Of a stretch of DNA of 64,000 nucleotides, positions 18,693 through 30,235 are shown piece by piece. The position numbers and the translations under genes were made by a program. The DNA is taken from contig NZ_JABEME010000004.1 in NCBI RefSeq assembly GCF_013004645.1, forward strand, positions 186,001 to 250,000, read 5' to 3'. The notes beneath the pieces are model-generated. The model ran no database searches, was not told the origin of the DNA, and worked only from the letters and a program-made list of their open reading frames with translations. Position 1 is the first letter of the stretch. The number at the start of each line of letters is the position of its first letter. The DNA comes from Stenotrophomonas africana. Its GTDB lineage: Bacteria > Pseudomonadota > Gammaproteobacteria > Xanthomonadales > Xanthomonadaceae.

Positions 18693-19186
18693 GTGCGGTC
18701 AGCCTGCCCGGTCCGGTCAGCCTGCGCGCGCTGCGCGAAAGCGATCTCAACGCGGTGATGGCGATCGAAGTACGTGGCTATCCGTTCCCGTGGACCCGCG
18801 GCATCTTCGTCGACTGCCTGCGTGCGGGCTACCCGGGTCTGGCCATGGAGCGCGATGGCCAGTTGATCGGCTATGGCGTACTCAGCATCGCGGCCGACGA
18901 GGCCCATGTGCTGAACATCTGCATCGACCCGCTGACCCAGTCGCGTGGACTCGGACGCCAGCTGCTGCGCGCGCTGGTGCAGCTGGCCGGTGACCGCGGC
19001 GCGCAGCGTGTGTTCCTGGAGGTGCGTCCGTCCAACACGCCGGCGCTGGCGCTGTACCACAGCGAAGGCTTCAACGAGATCGGCCGCCGCCCGCGTTACT
19101 ATCCGGCCGCACAGGGCCGCGAAGATGCGGTGGTGATGGCGATCGAACTGATCGACGGCGACCTGCAGACGATGCCGCCGTTGTAA
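18689..19186 (+). CDS. rimI: Ribosomal protein S18-alanine N-acetyltransferase
   Basis: GNAT-family acetyltransferase expected to acetylate the N-terminal alanine of ribosomal protein S18. The 165-residue protein has the GNAT core: LRALRESDLNAVMAIE at the start, PFPWTRGIFVDCLRAGYPG (RimI substrate region), acetyl-CoA loop QSRGLGRQLLRAL, and EVRPSNTPALALYHSEGFNEIGRRPRYY, which is diagnostic for RimI. Its ATG overlaps the stop of the preceding gene by 4 bp. This is the last gene of the pssA operon; a GC hairpin at 19198 follows. Confidence 0.92.
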   Translation: MSAVSLPGPVSLRALRESDLNAVMAIEVRGYPFPWTRGIFVDCLRAGYPGLAMERDGQLIGYGVLSIAADEAHVLNICIDPLTQSRGLGRQLLRALVQLAGDRGAQRVFLEVRPSNTPALALYHSEGFNEIGRRPRYYPAAQGREDAVVMAIELIDGDLQTMPPL

Positions 19187-19197
19187 AGGAGCAGGGT

Positions 19198-19216
19198 TGC
19201 CGGCCAGCGGCCGGCA
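19198..19216. repeat. TGCCGGCC-AGC-GGCCGGCA hairpin
   Basis: Perfect 8-bp palindrome with a 3-base loop, 12 bp after the rimI stop and shortly before the convergent DMT permease gene. The same 19 bases recur at 32731-32749. On the reverse strand it starts with GTAA, close to the GTAG start of the SMAG elements. Confidence 0.65.
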
Positions 19217-19222
19217 TTACCG

Positions 19223-20044
19223 CTACGCCAGCCGCAATGCCAGCATGCCACCGACGATGAGCGCCGCTGCCAGCCAGCGCGCGTGCGGAATCCGTTCGCG
19301 CAGCAGGAACACCGAGATCAGCAACGCGAACAGGATCGACGATTCGCGCAGCGCCGCGACCATCGCCACCGGTGCCTGGGTCATCGCCCACAACGCCATC
19401 GCGTAGGACGCCGTGGTGCCGACGCCACCGGCCAGGCCCAGTGGCCAATGCTGGCGTGCATAGACCAGCACCGCGCCACCGCGGGTGTACAGCGCCCACA
19501 GTGGCAGCGGAACGCCCGATAGCAGGAACAGCCACAGCGTGTAACTGAGTGCGCTGCCGGACTGGCGCGCGCCCTGCGCATCGACCAGGGTGTAGGTGGC
19601 GATCATCGCCGCGGTCAGCAGCGGCAGCCGCAGTTGGCCGCCGCGCGCACCCACTGCCATGCACAGGATGCCGGTGCTGACCAGCGCCACGCCCAGCCAC
19701 GCCGCCAGTGGCAGCTTCTCGCCCAGCAGGGTGCCCGCCAGCGCGACCAGGATCGGCGCGCTGCCACGCATCAGCGGGTAGGCCAGGCTCATGTCGACCT
19801 GCTGGTAGCAGCGGGCGACCAGGCCGTAGTACGTCACCTGCAGCAGCACTGAAGCGGCCAGCCACGGCCAGCTGTGCGGGGCGGGGAATGGCAGGAAGGG
19901 CAGGGCGGCTGCGGACAGCAGCGCGGCGCTGCCGGTGACCAGCACAGTGCCGAGGAATTTGTCCGGCCCGCGCTTGACGATCGCATTCCAGCTGGCATGC
20001 AGGGCCGCGGCCGCGAGGACCAGCAGGAAAATGGAAAGAGGCAT
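19223..20044 (-). CDS. DMT-superfamily (EamA) permease
   Basis: Inner-membrane protein of 273 residues with ten hydrophobic helices arranged as two EamA repeats of about 130 residues each. Visible segments are ALHASWNAIVKRG and YQQVDMSLAYPLMRGSAPILV in the first repeat, and ALWAMTQAPVAMVAALRESS with ISVFLLRERI in the second. Members export amino acids or other metabolites; the substrate cannot be told from sequence. The gene is single, read on the minus strand after valS but separated from it by a terminator. It converges on rimI. Confidence 0.8.
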   Translation of the reverse strand: MPLSIFLLVLAAAALHASWNAIVKRGPDKFLGTVLVTGSAALLSAAALPFLPFPAPHSWPWLAASVLLQVTYYGLVARCYQQVDMSLAYPLMRGSAPILVALAGTLLGEKLPLAAWLGVALVSTGILCMAVGARGGQLRLPLLTAAMIATYTLVDAQGARQSGSALSYTLWLFLLSGVPLPLWALYTRGGAVLVYARQHWPLGLAGGVGTTASYAMALWAMTQAPVAMVAALRESSILFALLISVFLLRERIPHARWLAAALIVGGMLALRLA

Positions 20045-20072
20045 CCAGCGATGATGCCATGCGCGGAAATGA

Positions 20073-20097
20073 AAACGCCGGGCATCGCCCGGCGTTT
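20073..20097 (-). terminator. Intrinsic terminator after valS
   Basis: Stem AAACGCCGGGC/GCCCGGCGTTT around ATC, followed on the minus strand by TTCATTT. It lies between valS and the DMT permease gene. Confidence 0.8.
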
Positions 20098-20111
20098 CCG
20101 ATTCCGCTTCG

Positions 20112-20160
20112 GTAGGTGCCAACCTCTCCCGCAGTGGTAGGTGCCAACCTTGGTTGGCAC
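20112..20160. repeat. GTAG (SMAG-type) repeat, one half and one full copy
   Basis: GTAGGTGCCAACC at 20112-20124 is repeated at 20137, where it goes on as a palindrome (GTGCCAACC TTGGTTGGCAC) ending at 20160. Short GTAG-headed palindromes are the SMAG elements known from S. maltophilia. Confidence 0.75.
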
Positions 20161-20177
20161 GCACCAGAGTGCGGCGC

Positions 20178-23006
<2,829 letters not shown>

Positions 23007-23039
23007 GCAGGGGAACCGGTAATCAAGGCGGAAGGGAGA

Positions 23040-23231
23040 TCAGCGCGACCCGAGGGCGCGCCGGATCTTCTGGTCGGTGTGGTACTGGCTGACCGCGTAG
23101 GCGGCCCAGATGGCGGCGGGCAGCCAGCCGATCAGGGTGATCTGCAGGATCAGGCAGACGATGCCGGCCAGCGGTCGGCCGATGGTGAAAAAGGACAGCC
23201 AGGGAAGAATCAGGGCGATCAACAGGCGCAT
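23040..23231 (-). CDS. Pmp3/YqaE-family small membrane protein
   Basis: Proteolipid-like peptide of 63 residues with two transmembrane helices: MRLLIALILPWLSFFTIGRP and AGIVCLILQITLIGWLPAAIWAAYAV, then a short polar tail. The PMP3 family pattern is clear in the second helix plus the WLPAAIWAAYAV stretch. Homologues in yeast, plants and bacteria are linked to membrane potential and stress, but no biochemical role is established. ATG 23231 has GAGG 8-11 bases upstream; an in-frame TTG at 23234 is less likely. It sits between holC and valS, which are adjacent in E. coli, so it is an insertion in that operon. Confidence 0.8.
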   Translation of the reverse strand: MRLLIALILPWLSFFTIGRPLAGIVCLILQITLIGWLPAAIWAAYAVSQYHTDQKIRRALGSR

Positions 23232-23250
23232 CAAGGGGGCCTCGCTGGGC

Positions 23251-23676
23251 TTACATGTCGTGCTTGTTCAGGTCGTAACCGGCGGTCTTGTACTGGCGCC
23301 AGCGTTCGCGCAGCGGTTCGCGCGCTTCCGGGTCGGCCGGCACCACTTCCAGCACACGTTCGCACTGGCCGAGCCAGGGTTCGTCGCGCAGGTTGATCAC
23401 CAGCGGTCGTACGGGCGCGTCACCGCCTGGCGGGGCGATCAGCACCAGCGCTTCTTCCTCGTCGACATCCTCACCCACGATCTGGTGCGGAATGTAGGCA
23501 TCGTTGTCGAACGCCCACAGCAGCTCGTCCAGTTCCTCGGCCTGGGCCTGGTCACGGGCCAGTACCAGGGTGAACAGCCCGGCGTCGTTGGCCTTGCGCG
23601 CCAGCTCGCAGACCAGGCGCAGCGGCTCGGTCAGGAAACGGGGCTTGGCGATCAGGTAGAAATCGGCGCGGGGCAT
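23251..23676 (-). CDS. holC: DNA polymerase III chi subunit
   Basis: The 141-residue chi subunit of the clamp loader, which together with psi links the polymerase III holoenzyme to single-stranded DNA-binding protein. The protein shows the HolC pattern: ADFYLIAKPRF at the start, VCELARKANDAGLFTLVLARDQAQAEELDELLWAFD, then FIPH-like YIPHQIVGED, and VLINL-like RPLVINLRDEP. The order pepA-holC-valS is the same as in E. coli. Its partner psi is not annotated by similarity in many xanthomonads; see the candidate gene at 18183. Confidence 0.92.
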   Translation of the reverse strand: MPRADFYLIAKPRFLTEPLRLVCELARKANDAGLFTLVLARDQAQAEELDELLWAFDNDAYIPHQIVGEDVDEEEALVLIAPPGGDAPVRPLVINLRDEPWLGQCERVLEVVPADPEAREPLRERWRQYKTAGYDLNKHDM

Positions 23677-23758
23677 GGCAGGGTCCGGGTCAGGCAGGGT
23701 TCCGGCGGTGCCGGGCGAGGCCCCGGCCGGCGTTTGCCGGCCAGGGTCGGGTAGGGCA

Positions 23759-25237
23759 TCAGGCGCGGGCGACCTGGTCCAGCAGCCACTGGCTCAGCAG
23801 GCCGACCGGGCGGCCGGTGGCCATGCCACGCTTGCCTTCATCGCTGGCCACGCCGGCGATGTCCAGATGGGCCCAGCGCTGGCCTTCGGCGAAGCGCGAC
23901 AGGAAGCAGCCCGCGGTGATCGCGCCGGCCCAGCGGCCGCCGATGTTGTAGACGTCGGCGAAGCTTGAATCCAGCATCGGCTGGTACTCGTCCCACAGCG
24001 GCAGGCGCCAGGCGCGGTCGAACACGTGCTCGCCGGCGGCCAGCAGCTCGTTGGCCAGGTCGTCGTGCTTGCTCATCAGGCCGGCGGTCTGGTGGCCGAG
24101 GGCAACCATGCAGGCACCGGTCAGGGTGGCCACGTCGACCAGCGCGGCCGGCTCGAAGCGCTGCGCGTAGGTCAGCGCGTCGCACAGGATCAGGCGGCCT
24201 TCGGCGTCGGTATTGCCCACTTCGATGGTCTTGCCCGACATCGAGGTGATCACGTCGGACGGGCGGTAGGCGTTGCCGTCGATGGCGTTTTCCACCGCCG
24301 GCACCACCACCACCAGGTTCAGCGGCAGCTTGGCCTTGACCGCAGCAACGAAGGTGCCGATGACGTTGGCGCCACCGCACATGTCGTACTTCATCTCTTC
24401 GATGCCGCCCTGGGTCTTCAGATTGACGCCACCGGTATCGAAGGTGATGCCCTTGCCGACCAGCACGTACGGCTTGGCGTCGCCGCCATTGGTCCACTTC
24501 AGCACGACCAGGCGCGGGCGGTTGGCCGAGCCGCGGGCGACGGCCAGCAGCGAGCCCATGCCCAGCGCTTCCATCTGATGCTCGTCGAGGATCTCGGCTT
24601 CGGCACCTTCATGCTCGCCGGCGAATTTCACGCCCACCTCGGCCAGGTAGGCCGGGGTGCAGTAGTTCGGCGGCAGGTTGCCCAGCTCGCGGGCGAACTC
24701 GACACCGGCGGCGATGGCCTGGCCCTGGGCCAGCGCCTGGGCGTCGTCACCGGCGATGGCCAGCTGGGCCAGGCCGGCGTCGTCGGCCTTCTTCTTGCCC
24801 AGGGTGGCGGTGTAGCGGTAGGCGGCGTGATCGGCGGCGATCACCGCCTGGCGGATCGCCCAAGCCGCATCCCGGTCTTTCACCGTCACTTCGGACAGGG
24901 TGAACAGTGCGCTGCGGGCAGCACCGGCCTTCAGCGCGCGCACGGCGTCGCCAACGGCCTTCAGGTACTGCGGCACGCCGAAACGGGCGACTTCGCCGAG
25001 GCCAACCACCAGCACGCGCGGGGCGGTCACGCCCGGCAGGTCGTGCAGCAGGGTGGTCGCGCCGGTCTTGCCGGACAGGTCGCCGCGCTGGGCGAGGGCG
25101 GCCAGGCGGCCACCACTGGCGGTGTCCAGGGCCTGTGCGGCCGCGGTCAGGGTATGGTCGGCATACGCGCCGACCACCAGGCAATCAACGGCGGCGGCGG
25201 CCGGAGCAACGTGGTTCAGGGTGAATTCGAGGGCCAT
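23759..25237 (-). CDS. pepA: Leucyl aminopeptidase (cytosol aminopeptidase M17)
   Basis: Two-metal hexameric aminopeptidase of 492 residues, which in E. coli also acts as XerCD accessory factor and DNA-binding regulator. The M17 signature [17 protein letters not shown] is present with the metal and catalytic residues. Other conserved blocks are [18 protein letters not shown] (catalytic Lys and metal-binding Asp), [15 protein letters not shown] and [13 protein letters not shown] 25237 gives the usual start ([10 protein letters not shown]); the frame is open to 25267. It is divergent from lptF across 104 bp, as in E. coli, and heads the pepA-holC-(pmp3)-valS group. Confidence 0.95.
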   Translation of the reverse strand: MALEFTLNHVAPAAAAVDCLVVGAYADHTLTAAAQALDTASGGRLAALAQRGDLSGKTGATTLLHDLPGVTAPRVLVVGLGEVARFGVPQYLKAVGDAVRALKAGAARSALFTLSEVTVKDRDAAWAIRQAVIAADHAAYRYTATLGKKKADDAGLAQLAIAGDDAQALAQGQAIAAGVEFARELGNLPPNYCTPAYLAEVGVKFAGEHEGAEAEILDEHQMEALGMGSLLAVARGSANRPRLVVLKWTNGGDAKPYVLVGKGITFDTGGVNLKTQGGIEEMKYDMCGGANVIGTFVAAVKAKLPLNLVVVVPAVENAIDGNAYRPSDVITSMSGKTIEVGNTDAEGRLILCDALTYAQRFEPAALVDVATLTGACMVALGHQTAGLMSKHDDLANELLAAGEHVFDRAWRLPLWDEYQPMLDSSFADVYNIGGRWAGAITAGCFLSRFAEGQRWAHLDIAGVASDEGKRGMATGRPVGLLSQWLLDQVARA

Positions 25238-25341
25238 TGAGCAGATTCCATTGGCGAGTCCGTACAATCGCAGGCCGTTTACGCCCAGACAGTAGACTGG
25301 GCGGCACCGCGAACGAACCCCAGAGTTTAAACCACCGCCCC

Positions 25342-26424
25342 ATGCTGAAGCTCGACCGATACCTGCTGGGCGATTTCGTCCAGAGTTTCCTGGCTACCCT
25401 GATCGTCCTGCTGGTGGTCAGCGTGGGCGGCGTGCTGGTGGACATCCTCGGCAACATTGCCGACGGACGCCTGCCGGCCAAGCTGCTGTTCTCGCAGCTG
25501 GGCCTGCAGTTCATCGCCTACCTGCCGCTGATCCTGCCGCTGGCGCTGATGCTGGGCCTGCTGCTGGCCATCGCCCGCCTGTACCGCGACTCGGAGATGG
25601 CGGTGATCACCGCCATTGGCGTCGGGCCCAAACGCCTGCTGCGGCCACTGCTGATGCTGGTGGTGCCGGTGGTCGCCCTGGTGGGCGCCTGCTCGCTGTG
25701 GCTGGGCCCGTGGGCCGGCCGGATGGCCGAGCAGATGATCATCGAGGCCAACCGCAGCGTGCTGATGGCGGGCCTGGAGCCGGGCCGCTTCACCCCGCTG
25801 CCCAATGGCGGCGTGGTTTACCTGTCCTCGATCTCGCCCGATGGCACCCAGCTGGGCAAGGTATTCCTTCAGCGGCAGAAGGACGACCGCCTGGAAGTGG
25901 TGTCCGCCAATGGTGGCCGCATGTTCTTCGAGGGCACCCGCCAGCGCTTCCTGGAGCTGGATGATGGCCACCAGGTGGAGGGGCCGGTGGCTGGCGCGCT
26001 GGATTACCGGCTGGCGACCTTCGCCCGCAACGACGTGGCCCTGCCCGATGGCGCGCAGACCCGCACCGAAGATGACCCCGAACTGATGCCGACCCTGAAG
26101 CTGATCGGCGATGAGCGTCCGCAGGCGCAGGCGCAGCTGCACCGCCGCCTGGCGCCGCCGCTGATCGCCCTGGCGTTCGCCCTGCTGACCGTGCCGCTGG
26201 GCCGCAGCTCGCCGCGCCAGCAGCGCTACGGCCGGATGATGCTGGCGCTGATGGCCTACATGGTCGGCACCAACCTGATGTTCATCGGCAGTGGCTGGAT
26301 CGCCAACGGCAAGATTCCGCCCGCGCTCGGCCTGTGGTGGTTGACCCTGCCGCTGCTGGCGCTGGCGATCTGGATGTATGCACGTGATGGCCGTCTGGGC
26401 CGCCCCAAGGGAGCCCGCGCATGA
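25342..26424 (+). CDS. lptF: LPS export ABC transporter permease LptF
   Basis: One of the two inner-membrane permeases of the LptB2FG complex that extracts LPS from the inner membrane and pushes it along the Lpt bridge. The protein has 360 residues: an N-terminal helix group ([25 protein letters not shown]), a periplasmic beta-jellyroll domain (about 120-260), and C-terminal helices including [20 protein letters not shown] and [11 protein letters not shown]. It overlaps lptG by 4 bp (ATGA), so they are coupled. The divergent order with pepA is conserved across gammaproteobacteria. Confidence 0.95.
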   Translation: MLKLDRYLLGDFVQSFLATLIVLLVVSVGGVLVDILGNIADGRLPAKLLFSQLGLQFIAYLPLILPLALMLGLLLAIARLYRDSEMAVITAIGVGPKRLLRPLLMLVVPVVALVGACSLWLGPWAGRMAEQMIIEANRSVLMAGLEPGRFTPLPNGGVVYLSSISPDGTQLGKVFLQRQKDDRLEVVSANGGRMFFEGTRQRFLELDDGHQVEGPVAGALDYRLATFARNDVALPDGAQTRTEDDPELMPTLKLIGDERPQAQAQLHRRLAPPLIALAFALLTVPLGRSSPRQQRYGRMMLALMAYMVGTNLMFIGSGWIANGKIPPALGLWWLTLPLLALAIWMYARDGRLGRPKGARA

Positions 26425-27527
26425 GGCTGCGCCCGATGCGGTTCGACCTGTACCTGGGCCAGTCGGTGTTCACCACGGTGCTGCTGACCTGGGCCGTGCT
26501 GGTCGGCCTGGACGTGGTAATGGCGTTCTCCGGCGAGTTCAAGGACATCGGCAAGAACGGCTATACCCTGGGCCATGCCGCCGCGTGGGTGCTGTACACG
26601 GTGCCGCGCCGCGCCTACACGATGTTCCCCACCGCTGCGGTGATCGGCGCGCTGATGGGCCTGGGCCAGCTGGCCGCGACTTCGGAACTGACGGCGCTGC
26701 GCGCGCTGGGCCTGTCGCGCAAGCGCCTGAGCGTATCGGTGGCGATCGCGCTGTCGCTGCTGACCGCGGTGATGGTGCTCAGCGCCGAGACCCTGGGCCC
26801 CTGGGGCCAGGACCGCGCCGATGCGCTGAAGGCCAGCGCCAAGTGGGGGCGGGACATTTCCACCACCCGCTACTCGGGCCTGTGGGCACGCGAGGGCGAT
26901 ACCTTCCTCAATGCGCAGAGCGGCGAGGAGCAGCTGGTGGGTGACAAGGGCACGCGTCTGATCCTGCGTGATGTGCGCCTGTACCGTATCGCCGACGACG
27001 GCAAGATTGCCGCGTTGACCCATGCTGACACCGCCGAGCACGACAAGGACGGCTGGGTGCTGACCGGGGTCCGGCGCGACACCTTCGGCGAGCGCTCGGC
27101 GACCCGCCAGGAAATCGCGCGTGAACCGTGGAATTCGAAGCTGGATGCGGCCGCATTGGCCACCGGCATCGCCAAGCCGCGCAACCTCAGTGTGGCCGAG
27201 CTGAGCACCAGCATTGCCTACCGCCAGCGCAACGGGCTGGATGCGCGCGACTTCGAGGATGTGTACTGGAGCCGCTGGTTCTACCCGGTGAACGTGCTGG
27301 CGCTGTGCCTGGCCGCGGTGCCGTTCGCGTTCGGTTCGCTGCGCAGTGGCGGCATGGGCAAGCGCCTGTTCCTGGGCATCCTGTTTGCACTGGGCTTCTG
27401 GCTGCTGCAGCTGTTCTTCGGTCGCATGGCCGGCGCGCTGAAGTTCGATTACCGCATTGCCTATGCGCTGCCGCCGATCGTGATGCTGGCGGTGTCCGGA
27501 TTGCTGTTCCGGCGCAAGTCGGGCTGA
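26421..27527 (+). CDS. lptG: LPS export ABC transporter permease LptG
   Basis: Second permease of LptB2FG, 368 residues, with the same plan as LptF: a helix bundle (RFDLYLGQSVFTTVLLTWAV), the periplasmic domain (about 110-270), and C-terminal helices (VNVLALCLAAVPFAFGSLRS). The segment GQLAATSELTALRALGLSRKRL is the coupling helix region typical of this pair. It starts in the lptF stop codon. Two SMAG-type hairpin groups follow within 100 bp of the stop; no other terminator was seen. Confidence 0.95.
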   Translation: MRLRPMRFDLYLGQSVFTTVLLTWAVLVGLDVVMAFSGEFKDIGKNGYTLGHAAAWVLYTVPRRAYTMFPTAAVIGALMGLGQLAATSELTALRALGLSRKRLSVSVAIALSLLTAVMVLSAETLGPWGQDRADALKASAKWGRDISTTRYSGLWAREGDTFLNAQSGEEQLVGDKGTRLILRDVRLYRIADDGKIAALTHADTAEHDKDGWVLTGVRRDTFGERSATRQEIAREPWNSKLDAAALATGIAKPRNLSVAELSTSIAYRQRNGLDARDFEDVYWSRWFYPVNVLALCLAAVPFAFGSLRSGGMGKRLFLGILFALGFWLLQLFFGRMAGALKFDYRIAYALPPIVMLAVSGLLFRRKSG

Positions 27528-27530
27528 TCT

Positions 27531-27559
27531 GGTAGCGCGGGGCCATGCCCGGCGCTACC
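27531..27559. repeat. SMAG hairpin (GTAGCGCGGGGC type)
   Basis: GGTAGCGC...GGCGCTACC palindrome around CCATG just 4 bp past the lptG stop, of the GTAG-headed kind typical of S. maltophilia. Confidence 0.75.
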
Positions 27560-27625
27560 GGGACAATCCACCGCTTCGGCATCCGCGCCAGGACCACCAG
27601 CATCCCGGCCCAGCGTGCTGGATTC

Positions 27626-27696
27626 TGTAGAGCCGAGCCCATGCTCGGCTGCTTTTTGCGCACCGCCTGCCAGCCGAGCATGGGCTCGGCTCTACA
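27626..27696. repeat. Inverted pair of SMAG hairpins (GTAGAGCCGAGC type)
   Basis: Two 25-base copies, TGTAGAGCCGAGCCCATGCT and onward at 27626-27650 and its exact reverse complement at 27672-27696, separated by 21 bases. Each can fold alone (AGCCGAGC/GCTCGGCT) or the two can form one long hairpin. The same pair occurs at 30134 and, with changes, at 59674. Confidence 0.85.
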
Positions 27697-27705
27697 GGTC
27701 GTGCA

Positions 27706-28197
27706 TCACCGTTTCGGCATGCGCACCAGACGGGTGCCGCTGGCGCGGTCGTGCCAGGTCAGGCGTTCGCGGTCGACCCACACCCACCAGAATCCCAAGC
27801 CGCCCAGCAGCAGGGACAGCGTGCCCACGGCGAAACGCAGCCATAGCTGGCCGCGCCGCAATGGGGTGCCATCGCGCGATTGCAGTTTCAGCCGCCATGG
27901 CCGCATGCCCAGTGTCTGCCCGCCGCGGCGCCAGCTGGCCGTGGCGTACCACCCCGTGATCGCCCAGCACACCGCCCACAGCAGCCACTGCCAGGCACTG
28001 AACGGCGCGATGTTCTCGCGCTGCGCGTGGCCGCTGAAGGTGTAGGCGAGGGTGAACAGCGTGCCGGCCAGCATCCACAGCGCCAGCACCGGCAGCGCGT
28101 CGTAGACCATTGCCAGCACGCGCCAGGGCAGCAGCGCACGCGGGCGGGGCACTTCGGTAGCGGCCGCAGGGGCCGTGTCGGTGGCAGGGCGGGACAT
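27706..28197 (-). CDS. RDD-family membrane protein
   Basis: Small inner-membrane protein of 163 residues with the RDD domain: a first helix preceded by [19 protein letters not shown] (usual Arg-Asp-Asp replaced by a Y-D form), then two more helices, and the [21 protein letters not shown] loop that is characteristic for the family. Four hydrophobic stretches are seen. The function of most RDD proteins is unknown; some act in ion transport. ATG 28197 is the natural start, since upstream in-frame codons lie in xerD antisense sequence. It is divergent from xerD. Confidence 0.82.
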   Translation of the reverse strand: MSRPATDTAPAAATEVPRPRALLPWRVLAMVYDALPVLALWMLAGTLFTLAYTFSGHAQRENIAPFSAWQWLLWAVCWAITGWYATASWRRGGQTLGMRPWRLKLQSRDGTPLRRGQLWLRFAVGTLSLLLGGLGFWWVWVDRERLTWHDRASGTRLVRMPKR

Positions 28198-28253
28198 GCG
28201 CCGAGCATACGCAAAGCTGGCCGTGCCCGCAGTGGCCCTCGTATCCTGCACGC

Positions 28254-29231
28254 ATGGCCCTTGTTTCCACCCCCGCCGAACGCCGCCAGCTGGTCCAGCA
28301 ACTGCCCGAACTGCGCGCCGACGACAGCGTGCGCATCCAGCGCTTCCTCGATGCGATCTGGGCCGAGAACGGCCTGGCCCGCGCCACCCTCGACAGCTAC
28401 CGGCGTGACCTGGAAGGGCTGGCGCGCTGGATGGATGGGCGCGACGGTGGCTTGGCCGGCATCGAGCGCCCGGGCTTGTTCGACTATCTGGCCTGGCGCA
28501 CCCGGCATGGCTGGTCGCCGCGCAGCAATGCGCGGTTGCTGTCGGCGCTGCGGGCGTTCTTCGCCGATGGCGTGCGTCGCGGCGAACGCAGCGAGGACCC
28601 CAGCGCGCTGCTGGATCCGCCGAAGCTGCCACGGCTGCTGCCCAAGGCGCTGGCCGAAAGCCAGATCGATGCGCTGCTTGCGGCCCCGGACATCGACAGC
28701 CCGCTGGGCCTGCGCGATCGCGCCATGCTGGAACTGATGTATGCCGCCGGTCTACGCGTGAGCGAGCTGGTGCTGCTGCCGGCCACCGCGGTCAACCTGC
28801 GCCAGGGCGTGCTGCGGGTTACCGGCAAGGGCAGCAAGGAACGGCTGGTGCCGCTGGGTGAGGAATCGCAGCACTGGCTGGAGCGTTACCTGCAGCAGTC
28901 GCGCCCGCAGCTGGTCGGCAAGGGCAGAGTACAGGCCTTGGCCGATGGGCAGACCCCGTTGTTCATCGAGCCGACGCTGCATGCACTGACCCGGCAGGCG
29001 TTCTGGCACCTGGTCAAGCGCCACGCGCAGGTGGCCGGCATCGACCCGGTGCGGATCAGTCCGCATGGCCTGCGCCACAGCTTCGCCACCCACCTTCTCA
29101 ACCGCGGTGCGGATCTGCGCGCGCTGCAGATGCTGCTCGGCCACAGTTCGCTGTCGACCACCCAGATCTACACCCTGGTTGCGCGCGAACACCTGCAGAA
29201 GCTGCACGCCCGGCATCATCCACGCGGCTGA
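28254..29231 (+). CDS. xerD: Tyrosine recombinase XerD
   Basis: Site-specific recombinase that with XerC resolves chromosome dimers at dif under control of FtsK. The 325-residue protein has an N-terminal SAM-like core-binding domain (about 20-110) and the catalytic domain with the full set of residues: R168 (AAGLRVSEL), K192 (TGKGSKERL), H271 and R274 ([10 protein letters not shown]), H297 (LGHSSL) and nucleophile Y306 (TTQIYT). It is followed by dsbC, the same neighbour order as in E. coli xerD-dsbC-recJ, although recJ is not adjacent here. No dif site was recognised in the window. Confidence 0.95.
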   Translation: MALVSTPAERRQLVQQLPELRADDSVRIQRFLDAIWAENGLARATLDSYRRDLEGLARWMDGRDGGLAGIERPGLFDYLAWRTRHGWSPRSNARLLSALRAFFADGVRRGERSEDPSALLDPPKLPRLLPKALAESQIDALLAAPDIDSPLGLRDRAMLELMYAAGLRVSELVLLPATAVNLRQGVLRVTGKGSKERLVPLGEESQHWLERYLQQSRPQLVGKGRVQALADGQTPLFIEPTLHALTRQAFWHLVKRHAQVAGIDPVRISPHGLRHSFATHLLNRGADLRALQMLLGHSSLSTTQIYTLVAREHLQKLHARHHPRG

Positions 29232-29330
29232 GCGAGGGCCTGAACCCTGCCTTGCGCCGTGTGCGGCGTCGCGGCCCGGTCGCGGTGGCTGTGTCAGAAT
29301 CCGGGGTCTTCTTCTGCCGCGGAACGCTCC

Positions 29331-30116
29331 ATGCTCCGATTTGCCATCGCCGCCGTGTTCGGTGCGCTCAGCCTGACTGCCTGCGCCCAGCCGGCTCCGC
29401 CGGCCGCCAAGGCACCCGCCGCTGCTGCGGCCAAGGCCGGCCCGGCCGCCAACGCTTCGGCCGACCAGGCCGTGCGCGCCGCGCTGACCGCGCTCAATCC
29501 CGGCTTCCAGGTGGACTACATCGGCGCTGCACCGTTCCCCGGCTTCCGCGAGGTCGTCGTTTCCGGGCAGCTGCTGTATGTGTCCGATGATGGTCGCTAC
29601 CTGTTCCAGTCGCAGCCCTACGACACCCGCGCCAAAGGCCCGGCCAACAGCGAAGGCCTGCTGGGCTACCGCCGTGACCTGCTGGCCAAGGCCAACCACG
29701 GCGACCGCATCGTGTTTGCCGCGCCGAACGCCAAGTACACCATCAGCGTGTTCACCGACATCGAGTGCGGTTACTGCCGCAAGCTGCACCAGGACATCGC
29801 CGAGCTCAACCGCAACGGCATCAGCGTCGAGTACCTGGCATTCCCGCGCATGGGCCTGGGCAGCAAGGATTACACCGACATGATCTCGGTCTGGTGTGCG
29901 GCGGATCGTCGCCAGGCGCTGACCAATGCCAAGCGCGGTGGCAGCGTGCCGGCCAAGAACTGCACCAACCCGGTGGCGATGCAGTACGCGCTGGGCCAGC
30001 AGCTGGGCGTGAATGGCACGCCGGCGATCTTCGCGCCGGATGGCACCCAGCTGGGCGGCTACCTGCCGCCGGCGCAGCTGCGCGCGGCGCTGGAAAAGCT
30101 GTCGGCCAAGCGCTGA
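29331..30116 (+). CDS. dsbC: Thiol:disulfide interchange protein DsbC, predicted lipoprotein
   Basis: Disulfide isomerase and reductase of the cell envelope, 261 residues. It has the DsbC layout: an N-terminal dimerisation domain (about 45-115) and a thioredoxin-like domain with active site CGYC (146-149) and the cis-proline loop VNGTPAIFAPDG. A second cysteine pair (VWCAADRR and AKNCTNP) matches the structural disulfide of DsbC. Unlike E. coli DsbC, the signal peptide ends in a perfect lipobox LTAC (Cys18, then AQ), followed by an Ala/Pro linker, so membrane anchoring is predicted. It follows xerD by 99 bp and is followed by SMAG repeats and a terminator. Confidence 0.92.
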   Translation: MLRFAIAAVFGALSLTACAQPAPPAAKAPAAAAAKAGPAANASADQAVRAALTALNPGFQVDYIGAAPFPGFREVVVSGQLLYVSDDGRYLFQSQPYDTRAKGPANSEGLLGYRRDLLAKANHGDRIVFAAPNAKYTISVFTDIECGYCRKLHQDIAELNRNGISVEYLAFPRMGLGSKDYTDMISVWCAADRRQALTNAKRGGSVPAKNCTNPVAMQYALGQQLGVNGTPAIFAPDGTQLGGYLPPAQLRAALEKLSAKR

Positions 30117-30133
30117 CGCCGCCGATCTTTTCC

Positions 30134-30194
30134 TGTAGAGCCGAGCCCATGCTCGGCTGATGTTTCGGCAGCCGAGCATGGGCTCGGCTCTACA
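30134..30194. repeat. Inverted pair of SMAG hairpins
   Basis: Same GTAGAGCCGAGCCCATGCTC element as at 27626, with the reverse complement after an 11-base gap (arms 30134-30158 and 30170-30194), 17 bp after the dsbC stop. Confidence 0.85.
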
Positions 30195-30200
30195 GGTCGG

Positions 30201-30235
30201 AAGCCGGGGATGCGTGTCGCATCCCCGGCTTTTTC
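30201..30235 (+). terminator. Intrinsic terminator between dsbC and the chitinase gene
   Basis: Stem AAGCCGGGGATGCG/CGCATCCCCGGCTT around TGT with a following TTTTCTT on the plus strand. It ends dsbC transcripts and, less well, the convergent chitinase transcript. Confidence 0.85.

Noticed and set aside
29232-29330. dif site next to xerD
   Set aside because: No sequence resembling the 28-bp dif consensus was recognised in the gap.
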